Source: Saccharibacillus sp. O23
GTDB lineage: Bacteria; Bacillota; Bacilli; Paenibacillales; Paenibacillaceae
Direction: 5' to 3'
Assembly: GCF_002205895.1 (NCBI RefSeq)
Contig: NZ_NJDE01000025.1
Coordinates: 1 to 64,000, forward strand
Length of the DNA stretch: 64,000 bases
The number at the start of each line of letters is the position of its first letter. Positions within the stretch are counted from its first letter, which is position 1. The position numbers were made by a program, and so were the translations under genes. A model generated the notes under the pieces. It was not told the DNA's origin. It ran no database searches and worked only from the letters and a program-made list of their open reading frames with translations. Below are positions 8,389 to 18,600 of this stretch, one piece after another.

Positions 8389-9342
8389 ATGAAACGTATA
8401 CCCAAATGGACCGCGATCGCGCTGATCGTTGTAGGCGGGGTGGGACTGGCCATGAATTTCTCGAATCTTCGGGGGGCGGAGGCTCAAGTCGACCGGACAG
8501 CCGCGATCGCGCCGGATCATGTGCAGCAGGCCGGAAGTTCGGCTTCCGCTCTTGCCGCGGTGGATAATGCTTCTCTGCAAGGAGACGAGCGCTGGCAGGA
8601 AGTTCGCAAACGTTGGGAGTTCGATTCCGGCGCGTTCCAGAATCTCTCGCTGTCCAGCACGGACGACGTACATATCGAAGTCAAGACCGATGCCGATACC
8701 GATTATCTCGAGCTGCGCGGCGTAGTGTCCAAGGAAGCCGCCGAGCGGACTCTCAAGACGACCGGCGAAGCCGACGGCATCAAGCTCGATCTGACGGGGC
8801 CTTCGCGGATCCGCCTGATCTCTTTCGGCTCCGGCAATAACGAAGTTTATCTGACGTTGGGACTGCGCGATGCGGACCAGCTTCGGAGCGCCGAGTTTTC
8901 GATCGGATCCGGCACGGGCGACTTCGGCGATTTCCATGCCGGGCGTATCGAAGTCGATCTCAGTTCGGGACAGCTCAAAGCCGACCGGCTGAGCGGCGAC
9001 GATATCGCGTTGAATCTGACCTCCGGAAGCCTCGACGTGAACGAACTGATCGGCGCGAGCCAAATCAAGCTGTCTTCCGGCATGGCCAAAATCGCCGCGC
9101 TCGAAGGCGATTCCGTTATACGGGCCACTTCGGGCATGATCGACGTGACGCAGCGTAAAAGCGGCAACCTCGACGCGGAAGTCTCTTCCGGCAAGATCGA
9201 TATTCGAACCGCGGAAGATTTCAAAGGCGTCTACGATTTGCGCGTAACCTCGGGATTGATCAACGCTCCGGAGTCTCCCGGCACGGACGGCGATACGATC
9301 AAAGCCCGCGCCACTTCGGGCATGATCACGGTCAAACAATAA
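8389..9342 (+). CDS. DUF4097 family putative adhesin / envelope protein
   Basis: The 317-residue product has a membrane segment at residues ~7-25 and then an extracytoplasmic domain. From about residue 155 it becomes a series of short repeats around S-S-G or T-S-G motifs (DLSSGQLKADRLSGD, NLTSGSLDVNEL, KLSSGMAKIAAL, RATSGMIDVTQ, EVSSGKIDIRT, RVTSGLINAP, RATSGMITVKQ), the pattern of a beta-helix in DUF4097 proteins. GGGGAGG precedes the ATG, two bases after the DUF1700 stop. It forms a three-gene operon with padR and DUF1700. Function unproven; an envelope-stress role is the usual proposal. Confidence 0.88.
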   Translation: MKRIPKWTAIALIVVGGVGLAMNFSNLRGAEAQVDRTAAIAPDHVQQAGSSASALAAVDNASLQGDERWQEVRKRWEFDSGAFQNLSLSSTDDVHIEVKTDADTDYLELRGVVSKEAAERTLKTTGEADGIKLDLTGPSRIRLISFGSGNNEVYLTLGLRDADQLRSAEFSIGSGTGDFGDFHAGRIEVDLSSGQLKADRLSGDDIALNLTSGSLDVNELIGASQIKLSSGMAKIAALEGDSVIRATSGMIDVTQRKSGNLDAEVSSGKIDIRTAEDFKGVYDLRVTSGLINAPESPGTDGDTIKARATSGMITVKQ

Positions 9343-9362
9343 ATAAACCCGTTTTCTTTTCG

Positions 9363-9413
9363 CAAAAAAGCCCTGCGTCTCCGATTCGCTTAAGGAGAAG
9401 CAGGGCTTTTGCA
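9363..9413. terminator. Bidirectional terminator between the DUF4097 gene and trmD
   Basis: AAAAGCCCTGC pairs with GCAGGGCTTTT around an internal GTCTCC/GGAGAA stem. A and T runs flank both sides, so it can serve the plus-strand DUF4097 gene and the converging minus-strand trmD operon. Confidence 0.85.
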
Positions 9414-9483
9414 TGTCGATTTCCATAGTTCGAGCAGGCGGTAGCATATGACCGGTCGAGGAAAAACTGCCGGAACCGGATAC

Positions 9484-10365
9484 TCACTCGGAAGAAGCTT
9501 CCGTGTTCGGCTCCGCGAGTTCGCGTTTCAGCTCTTCCAGCCATTTGGACTCCTGCTTCGTCAGTTCCATGCGGTCCAAAAGATCCGGACGCCGTTCCAA
9601 CGTGCGCCGCAGCGACTCCCGGCGGCGCCAGGCTTCGATGTTGGCATGATGTCCCGACAGCAAAATATCCGGCACTTTCATCCCCCGGTATTCGGTAGGA
9701 CGCGTATAATGCGGGTATTCCAGCAGTCCGGTACTGAACGAATCGGTCACCGCGCTGTTTTCGTTGCCGAGCACGCCCGGCAGCAGGCGGACCGTGCTGT
9801 CGATCATCACCATCGCCGGAAGTTCGCCTCCCGTCAGGACATAATCGCCGATCGAGATCTCGTCGGTGACCAATCCGGTACGGATCCGTTCGTCATAGCC
9901 TTCGTAATGGCCGCAGATAAAGATCAGATGTTCTTCGCGCGCGAATTCTTCGGCTTTCTTCTGCGTGAACGTCTCGCCCTGCGGGCAAAGCAGCACGATG
10001 CGCGGACGGGCAGGCGACGATGCCTGCTGCTCGTCGAGCGGCAATCTTTCCGCTTCTTCCGAGCTCGGCAGCCGTTCGGACGTCGGACGCCGCTCTTCTG
10101 TCGATGCCGTCTCCGCTTCGCGCTTGCGCAGCAGGTCTTCCACCGCATCGAAGATCGGTTCGGGCTTCAGTACCATGCCTCCGCCTCCCCCGTACGGCGT
10201 ATCGTCGACTTGACCGTGCTTGTTGGTCGAATACTGACGGAAATTCACGGCCGACAGCTGCACGATCCCTTTATCTCTGGCTTTGCCCAGAATGCTGGCT
10301 CCGAACACGCCGTCGAACATTTCCGGAAACAAAGTCAGCACGTCGATCCGTATCCGAGCGCCCAT
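9484..10365 (-). CDS. trmD: tRNA (guanine-N1)-methyltransferase TrmD
   Basis: This SPOUT-class enzyme methylates G37 of tRNAs that have G36, protecting the reading frame. The knot motifs are clear: [10 protein letters not shown] and [20 protein letters not shown]. The N-terminus [17 protein letters not shown] is typical once the first residues are allowed for. At 293 residues it is longer than the usual ~245. The excess is an insertion of about 45 Glu/Ser/Pro/Arg-rich residues between [12 protein letters not shown] and [12 protein letters not shown]. The ATG at 10365 shares one base with the rimM stop (TGATG), so the two genes are translationally coupled. Confidence 0.96.
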   Translation of the reverse strand: MGARIRIDVLTLFPEMFDGVFGASILGKARDKGIVQLSAVNFRQYSTNKHGQVDDTPYGGGGGMVLKPEPIFDAVEDLLRKREAETASTEERRPTSERLPSSEEAERLPLDEQQASSPARPRIVLLCPQGETFTQKKAEEFAREEHLIFICGHYEGYDERIRTGLVTDEISIGDYVLTGGELPAMVMIDSTVRLLPGVLGNENSAVTDSFSTGLLEYPHYTRPTEYRGMKVPDILLSGHHANIEAWRRRESLRRTLERRPDLLDRMELTKQESKWLEELKRELAEPNTEASSE

Positions 10366-10886
10366 CAGTCCAGCAGTCCTTCCATGACTTCGATCTTGAC
10401 GGTCTTCTCGGCGATATTGACGTCTTTGACGATGTCTTCGATAAACGGAATCAGCAGCTCTTTTCCGCCTTTGCGTTTCACGACCCATACGTCGTTGGCG
10501 CCCGGCGTCAGAATATCGGTGATGACGCCCAGTTCTTCGCCGTCTTCCGTCGTTACGGCGCAGCCGATGATTTCGTGGAAATAATACGCGTTGTCTTCGG
10601 CTTCTACCGCTTCTTCTTTGGGCACTTTGACATCCCAACCTTTGTATTTCTCGACTTGGTTGATATTATCGAAGCCTTCCAGCTTGACGACGAAGACCGT
10701 TTTTTGCTCGCGCGCGGAAACGACTTTTACTTTAAGCTGCGTGCCGTCTTCGGGCGAGATGAACAGCAGCTCTTTGCCTTTGGCGAAACGAACCTCCGGA
10801 AAGTCGGTAAAAGGAAAAATTTTCAGCTCGCCGCGCACGCCGTGCGTATTCGCGACTTTGCCTACACTCAAAAAGTTGAATTCCAT
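10365..10886 (-). CDS. rimM: Ribosome maturation factor RimM
   Basis: The 173-residue protein helps 16S rRNA processing and assembly of the 30S head. The N-terminal RimM barrel ([27 protein letters not shown]) and the C-terminal PRC-barrel ([20 protein letters not shown]...NDVWVV...[12 protein letters not shown]) are both intact. It lies between khpA and trmD as in Bacilli, although ylqD, found between khpA and rimM in B. subtilis, is missing. A stem-loop lies upstream, so expression may be partly uncoupled from rpsP-khpA. Confidence 0.96.
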   Translation of the reverse strand: MEFNFLSVGKVANTHGVRGELKIFPFTDFPEVRFAKGKELLFISPEDGTQLKVKVVSAREQKTVFVVKLEGFDNINQVEKYKGWDVKVPKEEAVEAEDNAYYFHEIIGCAVTTEDGEELGVITDILTPGANDVWVVKRKGGKELLIPFIEDIVKDVNIAEKTVKIEVMEGLLD

Positions 10887-10928
10887 CGTTTGTATCGTTC
10901 CTTTCTTCGAAAGTCTTCATTACGTACG

Positions 10929-10964
10929 AAAAGGGGCTAGGAAGATAACCTCCTAACCCCTTTT
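10929..10964 (-). terminator. Intercistronic stem-loop between khpA and rimM
   Basis: AAAAGGGGCTAGGA and TCCTAACCCCTTTT form a 14-bp stem. The one non-Watson-Crick position is a G-U wobble only in minus-strand RNA, which supports selection on that strand. The T-run is short and partly inside the stem, so it is a terminator or attenuator that may allow readthrough into rimM-trmD. Confidence 0.6.
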
Positions 10965-11018
10965 CGTATATCTTTAAGACCGGAAGCGCTTTGCGCCGAA
11001 ACGCGCCGCGCCTTCCCT

Positions 11019-11249
11019 TTAGGACTGGATATCCACGGTGACGCGTTTATCCAGCTTGACTGCTGCCGACGTCACGACCGTGCGCAGCGCCTTGGCGATC
11101 CGCCCCTGCTTCCCGATGATCTTGCCTATGTCGTCGGGATGCACGGAGAGTTCGTATACGACCAAAGACTCTTTCTCTACGGTACGGACCTTGACGTCTT
11201 CCGGATGATCGACCAGAGCTTTTGCGATGACCGCTACTAACTGTTCCAT
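11019..11249 (-). CDS. khpA: KH-domain RNA-binding protein KhpA (YlqC)
   Basis: This 76-residue protein is a single KH domain with the GxxG loop visible as IGKQGRIAKALRTVV after HPDDIGKI. KhpA partners with KhpB/Jag in Gram-positive bacteria in RNA binding tied to cell elongation and division. It lies 23 bases downstream of rpsP and upstream of rimM, the conserved arrangement in Firmicutes. Size and start match the family. Confidence 0.95.
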   Translation of the reverse strand: MEQLVAVIAKALVDHPEDVKVRTVEKESLVVYELSVHPDDIGKIIGKQGRIAKALRTVVTSAAVKLDKRVTVDIQS

Positions 11250-11272
11250 GTCAACCCCTCCGAGTCACTGTC

Positions 11273-11545
11273 TTATTTTTGCAGTTTGGATTCATGGAAT
11301 TTCTTCATGATTCCAGCTTTGCTCAGCAGGTTTCGAACGGTGTCGGACGCTTGCGCGCCGGTTTGCAGCCAAGCCAGAGCTTTCTCTTCGTTGATGTTTA
11401 CCACTTGCGGTTCAGCGACCGGGTTGTAGTAACCAATCTCTTCGATAAAGCGTCCATCACGCGGGGAACGGGAGTCCGATACCACGATACGATAGAAAGG
11501 CGCTTTGTGTGCACCCATGCGCTTCAGACGAATGCGAGTTGCCAA
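11273..11545 (-). CDS. rpsP: Small ribosomal subunit protein bS16
   Basis: The 90-residue 30S assembly protein is recognised by [30 protein letters not shown] split across its N-terminal half, and by [11 protein letters not shown]. The start is taken as TTG at 11545: AAGGAGG lies 8 bases upstream and the second residue onward matches the family. An in-frame ATG at 11563 lies before the ribosome binding site and is unlikely to be used. The gene heads the rpsP-khpA-rimM-trmD cluster, downstream of ffh. Confidence 0.95.
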   Translation of the reverse strand: MATRIRLKRMGAHKAPFYRIVVSDSRSPRDGRFIEEIGYYNPVAEPQVVNINEEKALAWLQTGAQASDTVRNLLSKAGIMKKFHESKLQK

Positions 11546-11607
11546 GAAAATCACCTCCTTCAAGAAATAAACGGCCGTCAGGCCTGTATGGAATGTTCCG
11601 GCTCCGC

Positions 11608-12984
11608 TTAACGGAACGGGAACCTCATGCCTTTGCTCATCTTCTGCATCTGTTTCATCGCTTTATTCTTGCCGCCTTTCGGATCCATCATGCCCGAAAG
11701 CTGCTTCATCATCTTCTTCATCTCGTCGAACTGCTTGATCAAGCGGTTCACTTCCGCCAGCGAGGTTCCGCTGCCGACCGCGATCCGTTTGCGACGGCTG
11801 TGGTTGATGATGTCCGGCGATTGTTTCTCCGCGCTCGTCATCGAATGAACGATCGCTTCGATCCGACCGACCTGTTTGTCGTCGACTTTCAGGTCCGTCT
11901 TCTGCTTCATCTTGTTCATCCCCGGGATCATGTCCATGATCTGATCGAGCGGTCCGAGCTGCTTGACCTGCTCCATCTGCTCCAGGAAGTCGTCGAAAGT
12001 GAATTCCGCGTTGCGCATCTTGCGCTCCATTTCCTTCGCTTTCTTCTCGTCGATGCCGGCCTGCGCTTTCTCGATCAGCGACAGCATATCGCCCATGCCG
12101 AGAATCCGGGAAGCCATCCGTTCCGGATGGAACGGTTCGAGCGCGTCCAGTTTCTCGCCGAGCGAGATGAACTTGATCGGGCAGCCGGTTACGGCTTTGA
12201 CCGACAAGGCCGCGCCGCCGCGGGTATCGCCGTCGAGCTTGGTCAGCACGACGCCGGTCAGCGTCAGCTGCTCGTTGAAGCTCTGCGCGACGTTAACCGC
12301 GTCTTGACCGGTCATGGCGTCTACCACCAGCAGCACTTCGTCCGGTTTCGTTTCCGAATGAATCTGCTTCAGCTCGTCCATCAACTGCTCGTCGATATGC
12401 AGACGGCCCGCGGTATCGATGATCACATAGTCATGACCTTTGTCTTTGGCTTCTTGCAGACCTTTGCGCGCGATCTCGACCGGGCTGACTTGATCGCCGA
12501 GCGAGAACACCGGAACGTTCAGCTGTTCGCCCAGAACCTGCAGCTGCTTGATCGCCGCCGGACGATAAATGTCGCCGGCGATGAGCAGCGGACGGCTGCC
12601 CTGCTTTTGCAGCATCTTTGCCAGTTTCCCGGTCGTGGTCGTTTTACCTGCCCCTTGAAGACCCGCCATCATGACGACGGTCGGCGGCCGGTTGTTTTTG
12701 TTCAGCTTCGACTGCGTGCCGCCCATCAATTCGGTCAATTCTTTGTTGACGATATCGATGATCACCATGCCCGGAGTGAAGCTTTCCGTCACTTCTTTGC
12801 CGAGGGCTTTTTCTTTCACCTTGGCGATGAAGTCTTTGACGACTTTAAAGTTGACGTCCGCTTCGAGCAGCGCCAAGCGTACCTCGCGCATCGCGTCGTT
12901 CACGTCGTCTTCGGATATTTTGCCTTTGCCGCGAAGCTTGCCGAATACGTTCTGCAGCCTCGTGGTCAATCCTTCGAATGCCAT
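11608..12984 (-). CDS. ffh: Signal recognition particle GTPase Ffh
   Basis: This 458-residue protein binds signal sequences and SRP RNA and delivers ribosomes to FtsY at the membrane. It has the N domain (1-~90), the G domain with GLQGAGKTT (108-116), DTAGRL and TKLDGD, and a methionine-rich M domain from ~327 ending in [25 protein letters not shown] precedes the ATG. It follows ylxM in the usual ylxM-ffh pair. Its receptor FtsY is encoded about 1.6 kb to the right but is separated by a hemolysin III gene. Confidence 0.98.
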   Translation of the reverse strand: MAFEGLTTRLQNVFGKLRGKGKISEDDVNDAMREVRLALLEADVNFKVVKDFIAKVKEKALGKEVTESFTPGMVIIDIVNKELTELMGGTQSKLNKNNRPPTVVMMAGLQGAGKTTTTGKLAKMLQKQGSRPLLIAGDIYRPAAIKQLQVLGEQLNVPVFSLGDQVSPVEIARKGLQEAKDKGHDYVIIDTAGRLHIDEQLMDELKQIHSETKPDEVLLVVDAMTGQDAVNVAQSFNEQLTLTGVVLTKLDGDTRGGAALSVKAVTGCPIKFISLGEKLDALEPFHPERMASRILGMGDMLSLIEKAQAGIDEKKAKEMERKMRNAEFTFDDFLEQMEQVKQLGPLDQIMDMIPGMNKMKQKTDLKVDDKQVGRIEAIVHSMTSAEKQSPDIINHSRRKRIAVGSGTSLAEVNRLIKQFDEMKKMMKQLSGMMDPKGGKNKAMKQMQKMSKGMRFPFR

Positions 12985-13063
12985 ACGTTCACCCCCGTTC
13001 CGTTTGTTTCTCTACTATTATATATCGAACGGTACTCTATAATCGAATTTGCGAATCGCGACG

Positions 13064-13420
13064 CTATTCCAGCGCTTGCAGCTTGCCCGCGATGACTCCG
13101 AGCTTGCTTCGCGTTTCTTCCGGCAGCCCTTCGTTTGCGGACAGGACTTCCAGTTCGCGGATCTCCTGCATGCGGCTCTCGTGTCTCCGCAGCAGTTCAA
13201 GCTTCGCTTCGTAATTCTCCAGCGTCTGCTCGGCCCGCTTGATATGTTCGTACACCGCCTGGCGGCTGATTTCGAATTCCGCGGCGATCTCGCCCAGCGA
13301 GAAGTCGTCGTGGAAGTAATACTTCAGGAAGGTCTGCTGCTTCTCCGTCAAGAGTCGTTCGTAGAAAGCGAACAGCAGGTTGATCCGATTCGTCTTTTCC
13401 AGACGGGTTTCCTGTGTCAT
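13064..13420 (-). CDS. ylxM: YlxM family helix-turn-helix protein
   Basis: The 118-residue cytoplasmic protein has a sigma-70 region 4-like HTH ([19 protein letters not shown], then [22 protein letters not shown]) followed by a helical tail. YlxM is conserved upstream of ffh in Firmicutes and is thought to modulate the SRP pathway. The ATG at 13420 follows GAGAGGAG; the open frame extends further upstream but without a ribosome binding site and without family resemblance. It heads the ylxM-ffh operon. Confidence 0.93.
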   Translation of the reverse strand: MTQETRLEKTNRINLLFAFYERLLTEKQQTFLKYYFHDDFSLGEIAAEFEISRQAVYEHIKRAEQTLENYEAKLELLRRHESRMQEIRELEVLSANEGLPEETRSKLGVIAGKLQALE

Positions 13421-13621
13421 ACGAAACGCTCCTCTCGTCAAGGAAAAACACTTTACACACCAATCAACGTTCCTTATCATACCGAAAACAAAAGAAGATG
13501 TCAAGCGTTTAGGCTTAACATCTTCAGAGGTTTGTGAAAAATCATTTTCGTGAAAAGATTTAAGGGATTTGTTCGAAGAAGCGGGCTTTCCCAAATTCGA
13601 TTGGATCGCTCTCGGGATAGG

Positions 13622-13654
13622 ATTAAAAGTCGGTTGAACCGTCCGACTTTTAAT
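13622..13654 (-). terminator. Terminator downstream of the hemolysin III gene
   Basis: ATTAAAAGTCGG(13622-13633) pairs with CCGACTTTTAAT(13643-13654). On the minus strand the 3' arm ends in CTTTTAATCC, giving a short T-run after a 12-bp stem. Confidence 0.6.
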
Positions 13655-13691
13655 CCTTTGATGGGAGTCGCTTGTGGATTTTGAGAAAGCT

Positions 13692-14333
13692 TTAAGGAAG
13701 CAGATACATCAAAATCGAGAAGAAATGCAGGATGCTTCCCGCCAGCACGAACAAATGCCAGATCGCATGATGATAACGGAATCCGCGCCAGACGTAGAAG
13801 ATCGTGCCTACGGTATACATCAAGCCGCCCGCGACCAGCAGGTTCAAGCCTTCGGCCGGAACGGACACTTTCAAAGCTCCCCAAGCGAGCACGATCAGCC
13901 AGCCCATCAGCAGATAGAACACCGTCGACATGAACAGGAACTTTTTGACGAAGAAGGCTTTGAAGATCACGCCGCCGAGCGCGATGCCCCAGACGAGACC
14001 GAACAGCGTCCAGCCGAGCGGTCCGCGGATCGCGGTCAGCAGGAACGGCGTATACGTCCCCGCGATAAACAAGTAGATGGAGGAATGATCCATGAACTCG
14101 AAGAAATCTTTGACTTTGCCTTCTTTGAAACTATGCACCAACGTCGAGTTCATGTACAGCAGCAGCATGGTGACCCCGTAGACCGTGAAGCTGACGACGT
14201 GCCAAGCGTTTCCTTTGATGCTGGCGAAAACGATCAGCAGCACCAGCGCGGCTACGCTGAGCGCGGCTCCGATCCCGTGCGTCACCGCGTTGGCGACTTC
14301 TTCCCGGCGGGAATACGTATGCGTGTTGGCCAT
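13692..14333 (-). CDS. Hemolysin III / PAQR family membrane protein (YplQ/YqfA type)
   Basis: This 213-residue protein has seven predicted membrane helices. It carries the family's conserved polar residues: NAVTHGIGA in helix 1, [18 protein letters not shown], and [18 protein letters not shown] near the end, with His and Asp residues forming a likely metal site as in PAQR receptors. Despite the name, most bacterial members are not toxins and may influence membrane lipid homeostasis. It is a single-gene unit that interrupts the ffh-ftsY neighbourhood known from Bacilli. Confidence 0.9.
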   Translation of the reverse strand: MANTHTYSRREEVANAVTHGIGAALSVAALVLLIVFASIKGNAWHVVSFTVYGVTMLLLYMNSTLVHSFKEGKVKDFFEFMDHSSIYLFIAGTYTPFLLTAIRGPLGWTLFGLVWGIALGGVIFKAFFVKKFLFMSTVFYLLMGWLIVLAWGALKVSVPAEGLNLLVAGGLMYTVGTIFYVWRGFRYHHAIWHLFVLAGSILHFFSILMYLLP

Positions 14334-14492
14334 ATGAACATTCCTCCCTTTCTCCGTCAGACCTGTTTTCTGAAAAAACCGTCCGTTTTCTTGTAAAAGC
14401 TCATGTTTCGATTATAACCGTTCAAGCCGCGCTTTGCCACCTTCGCTTGAAGCGGGCGAACATAGGGCGGACGTAAGTTCCTTAAGCCGGCA

Positions 14493-14531
14493 AACGGCCT
14501 TCCCGCGATCGGAACATCGCGAAAAGGCCGT
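14493..14531 (-). terminator. Hairpin terminator downstream of ftsY
   Basis: A nested hairpin combines ACGGCCTT/AAGGCCGT with CGCGAT/ATCGCG. The T-run is longer on the plus strand (GTTTTT), but the only gene ending nearby is ftsY on the minus strand. The rest of 14334-14619 shows no gene. Confidence 0.55.
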
Positions 14532-14619
14532 GTTTTTGCCGCTGCGGGCCGCTATCGTATAAACGAAAAAGAAGGCGCAGCTTATGCATTCGGTAATTTT
14601 CTCCGCTTCGGAATCGCGG

Positions 14620-15633
14620 TTATTCCGGCTGCTGCGGTTCGCCGTTCTCGTCGACCATTTCTTCTTCGATCAGACCGGCGAACAGCGCGTGCACGAACTG
14701 TTCCGAATCGAATTCTTGCAGATCTTCCATCTTCTCGCCGAGTCCGACCAGCTTGACCGGAATATTCAGCTCCTGACGGATCGCCACGACGATGCCGCCT
14801 TTGGCCGTGCCGTCGAGCTTGGTCAGCACGAGGCCGGTCACGCCGCTTTTTTCGCCGAACAGCTTGGCTTGGCTCAGCGCGTTCTGGCCGGTCGTCGCGT
14901 CGAGTACCATCAATACTTCGTGCGGCGCGTCGGGCACTTCGCGCTGAATCACGCGGAAGATCTTGTTGAGCTCGTCCATCAGATTGGACTTGTTCTGCAA
15001 ACGGCCCGCCGTATCGCAGATCAGCACGTCGGCGCGGCGCTGCTTGGCGGCCTGCACGGCGTCGTACATGACAGCCGCCGGGTCGGAACCGGCACTGTGC
15101 TTGATGACTTCCACGCCGGTACGCGTGCCCCAGACTTCGAGCTGCTCGATCGCGCCCGCGCGGAACGTATCGCCGGCCGCGAGCAGTACTTTTTTGCCTT
15201 CGCTTTTGAACTTGTGGGCCAGCTTGCCGATCGTCGTCGTTTTGCCGACGCCGTTGACGCCGACGAACAAGATGACCGTCAAGCCGTCCGGATTCATCTT
15301 GAGGGAATTGTCTTGTTCGCCGCGCAGCAGCTCGACCAATTTCTCGGACAAGACCGGACGCAGTTCGCTCGCGTCGCTCAAACGGCGTTTTTTGACTTCG
15401 ACGCGCAGGTCTTCGATCAAAGTCATGACCGTGTTGACGCCTACGTCGGCCCCGATCAGGATTTCTTCCAACTCTTCGTAAAATTCTTCGTCGATCTTGC
15501 GGCGGCGGACCATCAGATTGGAGACGCGCTCCACGAATCCTTTGCGCGTTTTCTCCAAGCCGTCTTTGAACTGTTTGGTCACTTCTTCGGTCTTGCCCGC
15601 GATGCTGTCTCTCAGCTTACGAAAAAAGCTCAT
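14620..15633 (-). CDS. ftsY: Signal recognition particle receptor FtsY
   Basis: The 337-residue SRP receptor GTPase pairs with Ffh to hand ribosomes to the Sec translocon. It has a short N-terminal region without the long acidic A domain of E. coli. The NG domain carries GVNGVGKT (125-132), [16 protein letters not shown] and [10 protein letters not shown]. The Glu-rich tail ([15 protein letters not shown]) extends slightly past the core. It is the last gene of the rnc-smc-ftsY cluster, 63 bases after smc. Confidence 0.98.
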   Translation of the reverse strand: MSFFRKLRDSIAGKTEEVTKQFKDGLEKTRKGFVERVSNLMVRRRKIDEEFYEELEEILIGADVGVNTVMTLIEDLRVEVKKRRLSDASELRPVLSEKLVELLRGEQDNSLKMNPDGLTVILFVGVNGVGKTTTIGKLAHKFKSEGKKVLLAAGDTFRAGAIEQLEVWGTRTGVEVIKHSAGSDPAAVMYDAVQAAKQRRADVLICDTAGRLQNKSNLMDELNKIFRVIQREVPDAPHEVLMVLDATTGQNALSQAKLFGEKSGVTGLVLTKLDGTAKGGIVVAIRQELNIPVKLVGLGEKMEDLQEFDSEQFVHALFAGLIEEEMVDENGEPQQPE

Positions 15634-15696
15634 GCGTATTTTTCCTCCAGTCGTCAGTCGTTTCTATTCAAATCCGTATGAAGCACGTTCGAATTT

Positions 15697-18600
15697 TCAA
15701 GCGATTCCGATCTCTTCGTCTTCCAACTTGACCGAGACCAGTTTCGATACGCCGCCTTCTTCCATCGTGACCCCGTACAAAACGTCGGCTTCTTCCATCG
15801 TGCCTTTGCGGTGCGTGACGACGATGAACTGCGTTTGTTCCGCGAATTCCCGCAAGTATTGGGCAAAACGGGTCACGTTCGCTTCGTCGAGCGCCGCTTC
15901 CACTTCGTCTAGCACGCAGAACGGAACCGGTTTGACGTGCAGGATCGCGAACAACAGCGCCATCGCCGTCAATGCCCGCTCGCCGCCCGAAAGCAATTGC
16001 AAATTCTGCAATTTCTTGCCCGGAGGCTGAGCGACGATATCGATGCCCGTTTCCAGCAGATGTTCGGGGTCGAGCAGCACCAGATCGGCGCGGCCGCCGC
16101 CGAACAATTTCGAGAATACCGTGCCAAACTGTCGGCGGATCGCGTCGAACGTCGTTTTGAACCGTTTCGACATTTCTTCGTCCATCTCGCGGATGACGAG
16201 ATAGAGCTGCGCTTTGGCTTCCATCAGATCGTTTTTCTGTTCGCTCAAGAATTCGTAGCGTTCGCTGACCCGCTCGTATTCTTCGATCGCGCCCAAGTTC
16301 ACTTCGCCCAGCATCGTGATCTTGCGTTTGATCTCGCGTACGTCAAGGCGGGCCGCTTCCGGATCTTCCGGCAGCTCGTAACGCTGCTTCGCCAGTTCGT
16401 AGCCGATCCCGTACTCTTCGGTCAGCTTCTGAAGCGTATTCTCCAGTTCGACGTCGAGACGTGTCGCTTGAATCTCGGTATGCCGAATACTGTCTTCGAC
16501 GGTCTTCAGTTCGCTGCGCTGTTTATGCGTCTCGTGCTCGCGCTCTTCCAGCTTGCGCTGGCGCTCGGCACGTTCGCCCCGCTTTTGTTCGAGCGTTTCC
16601 TGCGTGCCGCTTTTGCGCTCTTTGGCTTCCTGCAGTTCGCGCACATGCTCTTCGGCGTCCCGGCGGTTCGCCGCGAGTTCCGCTTCCGCGGCGCGCAGCA
16701 TCTTGCGCCGATCGGCCAACTGCCCCGAGACCGTGCCGGTCTCTTCGCTCAGCCGGCTCAGCCGCTCTTCGAGCGACGCCGTCTCTTGCACCAGACGGCT
16801 TTCTTGAACCCGCAGCTCCGTAAGCAGCCCTTGAAGTTCTTCCTTCGCGGATTCGCTGGCTTTGCGCGCGAATTCCGCGGCGGCGATCGCCTGACGGGTG
16901 GCTGCTTCTTCCGCTTCCAGCTCTTTGAGCTTTTCTTCCGCCTTTTTGCGGCTTTCGCCGGCGTTCTCCAGCTCTTCGTGATAGCCCGAGCGCTCTTCGC
17001 CGTGCAGCGCGAACTGCTCGTTCACGTGCCGCAGACCGTGTTCGGTCTGCTTGAGTTCGCCGTCCAGCTTCTGCTGCTCCGCGCGCAGCGCGTCGCCCCG
17101 TTCGCGCAGCGCGGCAAGGCGCTGTTCGCTGGCGGCGGCCTGCTCGCCGCTCTCGCGCTCTTCGCGAGTCAAGCGCGCGATCTCGCGTTCGCTTTCCTTG
17201 ATCTCCAGATCAAGCTGCTCCAGCGCGCGCTTGCGGCCGAGAAGGCTGCCGCCTCGGCGGTTCTGGCTGCCGCCGGTCATGGAACCGCCGGCGTTGACGA
17301 TGTCGCCGTCCAGCGTGACCACGCGGTAACGGTAATTCAACCGGGACGCGATTCGGTTCGCGTCCTCCAAGGTCTCGGCCACCACGAGGCCGCCGAGAAG
17401 GCTGCCGACGATGCCGGCGTACCGTTCGTCGGCCTGCACCAGCTCGGCGCCGATGCCGACGAAGCCTTCCGCGGAGCTTGCCGCGCGTTTATCGGCTTCC
17501 GAGATATGCCGCGGACGGATGACGTCCAGCGGCAGGAACGTCGCCCGGCCCAATTGGCGCTGCTTGAGGTACGCGATCGCCTGCCGGGATACGGCTTCGT
17601 TCTCCATGACGACATGCTGGAGCGAAGCGCCCAGCGCGGTCTCGATCGCCGTTTCGACATGCTGCGGAACGGTCATCAGTTCCGCGACCGCGCCGTGCAC
17701 GCCTTCGAGACGTCGGTCGCGCGAAGCTTTCAGCACTTCTTTGACCCCGACCATGAAGCCTTCGAAATCTTCCTGCATCTCCTGCATCGTATCGCGGCGG
17801 GAAACGAGCGCTTCGCGTTTTTGTTCCCATTTGCGCGCCGAAGCGGAACTGTCCGAAGCCGTTTTTTGCAGCTTGTGCAGCTGCTCGCTCTCGGCGATAT
17901 AGCTCCGGCGCATCTCCGCGATGTCTTTGGACGCTTTTTCCAATGCGGCTTTGCGCTCGGCATGTTCCTGCTCGAGCCGCTGCTTCTCCGCTTCCCAGCG
18001 TCCGGATTCTTCGTCGACGCGGTTCATCCGCCGCATGACGCCTTCCTTCTGCTGGTCCGCGTAGCGGATCTCGTTGCGGGTCTGCGCCATCTTGTTCATC
18101 AATTCGAGTAGCTCGCCTTTGAGCGCTTCTTCCTGCTCGTGGCTGATCCCTTCGGTGACGCCCGTCAGCTTGGCCTGTTCGGCCGACAGCTCGGTCCGCA
18201 GCCGCTCCAGCTCGATTCGCGCGCCGTCGAGTTTGTTCTGCACGAACAAGCTCTCCTGCTTGCGCTGGTCGAAACGTTCGCCTTCGTTCTCGATCGCTTC
18301 CTTAAGCTGTTCGCGCGACTGTTCCAGATTGCGCCGGCGCTCTTCGAGCAGCTGCGCGTAACCTTCGGATTTCTCCGACAGTTCGCTGTAGCGAAGCAGA
18401 CGGCCTTGCAGCTCTTCGATCTCGTTTTCCACGGCGCGCAGCGCTTCGCGATCTCCGCTCAGCGTCCGGTCGTGTTCGTCGACGATCTCGGCCAGACGAA
18501 GCCGCTGACGTTCGAACTCCGCCAGTTTCTCGGATGCGGCCGTCCAAGCTTCGTGGATCTCGCCGATCTGATAGACGAACAGAGCGATCTCTTTGTCTTT

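Noticed and set aside
13692-14333. Haemolytic toxin
   Set aside because: The family name is historical; the sequence is a seven-helix PAQR-type membrane protein with no sign of a secreted toxin.
15937-18111. 724-residue plus-strand open frame
   Set aside because: It lies wholly inside smc on the other strand, whose Walker, hinge and signature motifs are intact; the frame is a GC-bias shadow.
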